The translations under genes were made by a program, and so were the position numbers. From positions 101,360 to 165,359 of the forward strand of contig NZ_JAUEQY010000026.1 in the NCBI RefSeq assembly GCF_030406325.1: DNA of 64,000 bases. The letters run 5' to 3'. The notes under the pieces were generated by a model. It was not told where the DNA came from. It did not search any database and saw nothing but the letters and a program-made list of their open reading frames with translations. Positions 60,555 to 64,000 of this stretch are shown one piece after another. The stretch's first letter is position 1, and each line of letters begins with the position of its first letter. Origin of the DNA: Actinomadura sp. DC4 (GTDB lineage Bacteria > Actinomycetota > Actinomycetes > Streptosporangiales > Streptosporangiaceae).

Positions 60555-62537
60555 ATGACCAAGCCCACCGCGCTCCACCTGGTCGACGGCGACGAGGACT
60601 CCGGCGACGCCGAGCCGGGCCGCGTGCTGCCGCACAACATCGAGGCCGAACAGGTCGTGCTCGGTGCCGTGATGCTCGCCCCGCCCGTACTCACCGAAGT
60701 CCGGGAGCTGCTCGACGGCAGTGAGTTCTTCCGGCCCGCGCACGTACGGATCTGGGAGACCATCACGGGCCTCGCCGACCATGGCGACCCGTTCCACGCC
60801 ATTCCGGTCGCCGCCGCCCTCGGCAAGGACCTGATCAAGTCCGGCGGCGCTCCATACCTGCACACCCTCGTGAGCGTCGTCCCGACCGCCGCGAACGCCG
60901 GCTACTACGCCCAACTCGTACGAGACCTGGCCTACGCACGTCGCGTCATCGAGACCGGCACTCGCCTTAGCCAACTCGGCTACGACGCCCCCGCCCAGGG
61001 CAACACCGCCGACCTGCGCGCCGCCGTGGCCGCCGAACTCGCCTCCGTCGCGGTGACCGATGCGCGAGGCTGGGCCGAGCCGACGCCCCTCACCTCCACC
61101 CCGACCGGCCTGCCGTCCTTCCCGCTGTGGACGCTGCCGGACTGGATCGGGGAGTACGCCGCGAGCCTCGCCGAAGTCACCCAAACCCCCGCCGATCTCG
61201 CCGGATGCCTCGCCCTGGCCGTGCTCGCCGTCGCGGCCGGCGGCAAGGTCTGGGTCCAGGCGCCCGCGTGGCAGGAACCGGCGAACCTGTTCACGGTCGT
61301 CGTCCTGCCACCCGGCAACCGCAAGTCCGAGGTCTACCGGGCCATGTGCGCCCCGATCAAAGCCGCCGAGAAGGCCCTGATCGCCGACGCCGAACCGGTC
61401 ATCGCCGAAGCGGTCATCCGCCGCCGCATGGCCGACGCCGAAGCCGACAAGACCGCCAAGGCGGCAGAGAACGCCCTCCACCCCGCCGAGAAAGACGCCG
61501 CCCTCGCCGAAGCAACCCGCGCCAAACTCGACCTCGACGCCACCATCGTCCCCGCAACCCCGCGCCTGTTCTCCGACGACGCGACCGTCGAAGTCCTCAC
61601 CTCGCTTCTGCACGAGCAGGGCGGGCGCATGGCGGTGCTCTCCCCCGAAGGGGAAGTCTTCTCCATCGCCGCGGGCCGCTACTCCGGAGCGCCGAACTTC
61701 GCCGTCCTGAAGAAGGGCCACGCGGGTGAAGAGATGCGCGTTGACCGGATGGGTCGGGAGTCCGAGCAGATCGACGCCGCAACCGTCACGCTCGGAATCT
61801 GCACCCAACCGGGCGTCCTGGCCGAACTCGGCGCTACGCCACAGTTCCGCGACCAGGGGCTCTTGGGACGCCTGCTGTTCTCCGTCCCCGAATCCTTGCT
61901 GGGCTACCGGAACAACCAGCCCGCCCCGATGCCGGAAGACCAAGAAGCGACCTACCGGTTCAACGCGAAGACGCTCATTCTCTCGCTGGCGCGTCTGTCC
62001 GAACCGGCCACGCTCACCTTCACCCACGAAGCCCAAGCGGCCATCGTGCGACTCCTCGCCGACATCGAACCGCGCTTCCGCCCAGACGGCGACCTCGCCC
62101 ACATGACCGACTGGGGCGGCAAACTCACCGGCGCGACCGTACGCATCGCCGGCCTCCTCCACCTCGCGAAGAACCTCCGCGACGGCTGGGACACCCCCAT
62201 CACGACCGACACGTTCGCCGACGCCCGCGACATCGCGGACTACTTCACCGAGCACGCCAAAGCCGCCTACGACGCCATGGGCGCGGACCCCGCCACCGCC
62301 GACGCCAAAGCGGTCCTCGACTGGGCGCGTAACACCACCACGACCCGCTTCACCACCCGCGACATCCTCCCCGCCCTCCGCCGTTTCAAGAAGGTCACCG
62401 ACCTGGACCCCGGCCTGCGCCTCCTTGAAAGCCACGGCTGGATCCGACGCCTCCCACCACCACCACGCACCGGACGCGGACGCCCAGCCGCACCCACCTA
62501 CGAACTCCACCCCAGCGCCCTGGAGACCTCACGGTGA
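60555..62537 (+). CDS. AICE replication protein: DnaB N-domain plus DUF3987-like helicase/primase
   Basis: A 660-residue protein. Residues 22 to 130 match the DnaB N-terminal domain (LPHNIEAEQVVLGAVMLAPP). Residues about 190 to 560 match DUF3987-like ATPases with a modified P-loop PPGNRKSE near 252, followed by a winged-helix end (TTRDILPALRRFKKV). This is neither a RepSA rolling-circle initiator nor the usual prim-pol, so it stands for another replication type. A piece of a homologue remains at 43651. Confidence 0.85.
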   Translation: MTKPTALHLVDGDEDSGDAEPGRVLPHNIEAEQVVLGAVMLAPPVLTEVRELLDGSEFFRPAHVRIWETITGLADHGDPFHAIPVAAALGKDLIKSGGAPYLHTLVSVVPTAANAGYYAQLVRDLAYARRVIETGTRLSQLGYDAPAQGNTADLRAAVAAELASVAVTDARGWAEPTPLTSTPTGLPSFPLWTLPDWIGEYAASLAEVTQTPADLAGCLALAVLAVAAGGKVWVQAPAWQEPANLFTVVVLPPGNRKSEVYRAMCAPIKAAEKALIADAEPVIAEAVIRRRMADAEADKTAKAAENALHPAEKDAALAEATRAKLDLDATIVPATPRLFSDDATVEVLTSLLHEQGGRMAVLSPEGEVFSIAAGRYSGAPNFAVLKKGHAGEEMRVDRMGRESEQIDAATVTLGICTQPGVLAELGATPQFRDQGLLGRLLFSVPESLLGYRNNQPAPMPEDQEATYRFNAKTLILSLARLSEPATLTFTHEAQAAIVRLLADIEPRFRPDGDLAHMTDWGGKLTGATVRIAGLLHLAKNLRDGWDTPITTDTFADARDIADYFTEHAKAAYDAMGADPATADAKAVLDWARNTTTTRFTTRDILPALRRFKKVTDLDPGLRLLESHGWIRRLPPPPRTGRGRPAAPTYELHPSALETSR

Positions 62538-62606
62538 CCGTCCCCGCGCACCTCACCGACCGTCACCGCCGCGAACAGCTCATCACGTCCAGACGCCCCG
62601 CAGCAC

Positions 62607-62650
62607 GTCAGCACAAATCAGCAAAAACAATTCTGCTGAATTTCGCTGAC
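62607..62650. promoter_or_regulatory. Nested inverted repeat before the excisionase gene
   Basis: GTCAGC ... CAGCA ... TGCTG ... GCTGAC: two nested arm pairs around an AT-rich centre, in the 230-base gap before xis. It could be an operator or a control hairpin for the xis-int pair. Confidence 0.5.
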
Positions 62651-62768
62651 ATGCTGCACGCGCCTCGCGCTCCACCAGTCCTCCGAGCCGGACACGCGCC
62701 GTCACCGACCCACGACGACCGAACGCCTCCACCTCTGATCGCACCAGCACCACCCGGAGGGCTTGCCA

Positions 62769-62966
62769 ATGAGGACCGCCGAGCGCATTCACGACAAACT
62801 CACCCTCGCCGAAGTGTGCGCCGAACTCGGCATCTCCCGATCGACCTTCTACGACTGGCGAGCCAAACAGAAAGCACCCCGCTGCATCACCCTGCCCAAC
62901 GGCAGCCTGCGCATCCGCCGAGCCGAACTCGACCGCTGGCTTAACGCCCGAGAGGACGCCGCCTGA
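62769..62966 (+). CDS. xis: Excisionase (MerR/AlpA-like helix-turn-helix)
   Basis: A 65-residue protein with GGAGGG eight bases before the ATG. The motif LTLAEVCAELGISRSTFYDWRAK, then LPNGSLRIRRAELDRWL, is the classical AICE Xis winged helix. Its stop overlaps the integrase start by one base (TGATG). Confidence 0.9.
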   Translation: MRTAERIHDKLTLAEVCAELGISRSTFYDWRAKQKAPRCITLPNGSLRIRRAELDRWLNAREDAA

Positions 62967-63873
62967 TGCAGAACATCACTTACGATGTCCGGATCTACAA
63001 GACCGAGGTCTACAAGGGCAGCAGGGTCACGACCTACCGCGCCCGCTGGAAGACCGGCCCGAAGGTATGGGGAGAACAGTTCCGGAATAAGGCTCAGGCG
63101 ACGAGCTTCGAAGCCGAACTTCGAAGCGCTGCCCGGAAAGGCGAAGCGTTCGACGTCACTACTGGACGCCCGGTCTCCTGGGGTCGAACGCAAAGCGACA
63201 TGACGTGGTACGACTTCTGCCTTTCCTACGTGGACATGAAATGGAAGGGCTCATCGGGCAAGCACCGCGCCAACACGGCTTGGGCGTTGGTGACCATCAT
63301 GCCGGCGATGCTGGCCAGCGGACGCGGGAAGCCTGCCGACAAGGCGATCCGGTCGGCGCTCCGGCAGTGGGCGTTCAACACAAAGAACCGTGAGCGGTGC
63401 CCGGATGAGGCGGCTAGGACGCTCAAGTGGGTCGCTCGCAACACCAAGCCCGTCTCCGACCTGACGAACGCCAAGACGACCCGCGCCGTCCTCAACGCCG
63501 CCGCAACCCTCCTCGACGGTAAACCGGCCGCACCCTCCACCGTCCGACGGAACCGAGCGATCCTGCACAACGCGTGCGAGTACGCGATCGAACTCGGCCT
63601 GCTCACCGAGAATCCCATCAAGGCCGTCAAGTGGAAGGCTCCCAAAACGTCTTCCGAGGTAGATCGGCGCTCAGTCGTCAACCATGCCCAGGCTCGACGA
63701 CTCTTCGACGCCGTACGCGTGCAGGAACCCAGCGGCCCACGGCTGGTCACGTTCTTCGCCGTCCTGTACTACGCCGGCCTCCGCCCAGAAGAAGCCGTCA
63801 ACCTCCGCCGAGAGAACATCGACCTGCCTCCGCTGACATTGAGCCAGGACAATCGGACATGGGAGGAACCCAC
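62966..63873 (+). pseudogene. int: Tyrosine integrase truncated by an IS element
   Basis: About 302 codons of an AICE tyrosine recombinase, coupled to xis by TGATG. N-terminal Arm/AP2-like part (YKGSRVTTYRARWKTGPKVW), core-binding domain to about residue 230, then the start of the catalytic domain with R273 in YYAGLRPEEAVNLRREN. After TWEEP the sequence changes to an IS end. The HxxR box and nucleophile tyrosine are not present in the window, so the product cannot recombine. The frame stays open into the IS to the window edge. Confidence 0.85.
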
Positions 63874-64000
63874 TGACCCGTCCCGGGTTTGTTGGAGGCT
63901 CGATCAGAAGGGAAGATCGAGCACATGGCAGCGAAGTCCCCCTACTCTCCGGAGCTGCGCCGGCGTGCGGTGCGCATGGTCGGTGAGGTCCGCCCCCAGT
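63874..64000 (+). mobile_element. IS3-family insertion sequence, left end
   Basis: Starting at TGACCCGTCCCGGG the sequence looks like an IS3-family terminal repeat, followed by a ribosome site and transposase start. It is inserted in the integrase gene. The exact base is uncertain by a few positions because the right end and target duplication are outside. Confidence 0.75.
63925..64000 (+). CDS. IS3-family transposase OrfA, partial
   Basis: The first 25 codons are visible: MAAKSPYSPELRRRAVRMVG, a typical IS3 OrfA helix-turn-helix start (transposase_8). AGAAGGGA lies about 12 bases upstream. It continues beyond the window. Confidence 0.85.
   Translation, partial: MAAKSPYSPELRRRAVRMVGEVRPQ

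Larger units (their letters stand above)
48992..64000. mobile_element. AICE integrated at tRNA-Phe, right end outside the window
   Basis: Between the att repeat and the window edge lies a complete set of AICE functions in the usual order: cargo, regulators, WhiB, spread proteins, FtsK-like transfer protein, replication protein, excisionase and integrase. Transfer would be of double-stranded DNA through TraB. The integrase is broken by an IS, so excision probably fails unless another integrase acts in trans. Confidence 0.85.

Noticed and set aside
60517..60558. 13-codon frame overlapping the start of the replication gene
   Set aside because: Too short to support, although its stop overlaps the next ATG.
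60540..62510. 656-codon minus-strand frame opposite the replication gene
   Set aside because: Low-complexity glycine-rich product, antisense to a protein with recognisable domains.
62534..62944. 136-codon frame starting on the replication gene stop (GTGA)
   Set aside because: The second half is a frame-shifted shadow of xis, and the first part has no recognisable feature; a short real peptide cannot be excluded.
1..64000. CRISPR arrays and rRNA genes
   Set aside because: No regularly spaced short repeats and no rRNA-like sequence were seen while reading the window.

Overview
The window is very GC-rich, uses GTG and TTG starts freely, overlaps neighbouring genes by ATGA/GTGA/TGATG, and carries SARP, WhiB, NarL-type two-component, lanthipeptide and AICE (actinomycete integrative and conjugative element) genes. 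It is therefore from a filamentous actinomycete. The order Streptosporangiales is a guess from general gene style, not a proof.

Left part (about 1 to 43.5 kb) is chromosomal accessory DNA rich in regulators. It starts with a cut-off Tat-exported metallo-beta-lactamase-fold enzyme, then a class A beta-lactamase-like hydrolase divergent from a LysR regulator, secreted and small proteins including a barstar homologue, and an exporter operon (ABC ATPase, permease, histidine kinase, response regulator) followed by a large AfsR-like SARP/NB-ARC regulator. A second exporter pair, a second two-component pair and a sulfur-type YeeE/YedE transporter set follow. From 17.6 to 24.2 kb there are regulator/oxidoreductase pairs (TetR/SDR, SDR/MarR, dehydrogenases/TetR), each with a clear palindromic operator, mixed with decayed genes. 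A 1205-residue STAND ATPase with WD40 repeats sits head to head with a small SARP. Then come a secreted serine hydrolase and a compact class II lanthipeptide locus (mersacidin-type precursor plus LanM) at 32.7 to 36.2 kb. MarR/MFS, an ISL3 transposase remnant, TetR/SDR with tandem operators over a promoter, and an aldo-keto reductase/TetR/quinone-oxidoreductase operon complete this part.

Right part (about 43.6 to 64 kb) is a mobile-DNA hot spot in a tRNA-Phe gene. Three direct repeats of the tRNA-Phe 3' half (44079, 47557, 48992), each followed on the tRNA strand by its own hairpin terminator, mark successive insertions. Left of the first lie fragments of a dead AICE (replication-protein piece, then integrase C-terminus in three frames). 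Between the first and second is an ABC transporter operon; between the second and third a single unknown gene. From the third repeat to the window end is a nearly complete AICE: two unrecognised, lower-GC cargo genes, small conserved genes, an XRE-type regulator, a NUDIX protein, two P-loop kinases (one fused to a GntR domain), WhiB, spread-type membrane proteins, an FtsK-like TraB, a DnaB-N/DUF3987-like replication protein, excisionase and integrase. The integrase is cut after about 302 codons by an IS3-family element that runs off the window, so this AICE is probably trapped. The intact tRNA-Phe is predicted just beyond the right edge.
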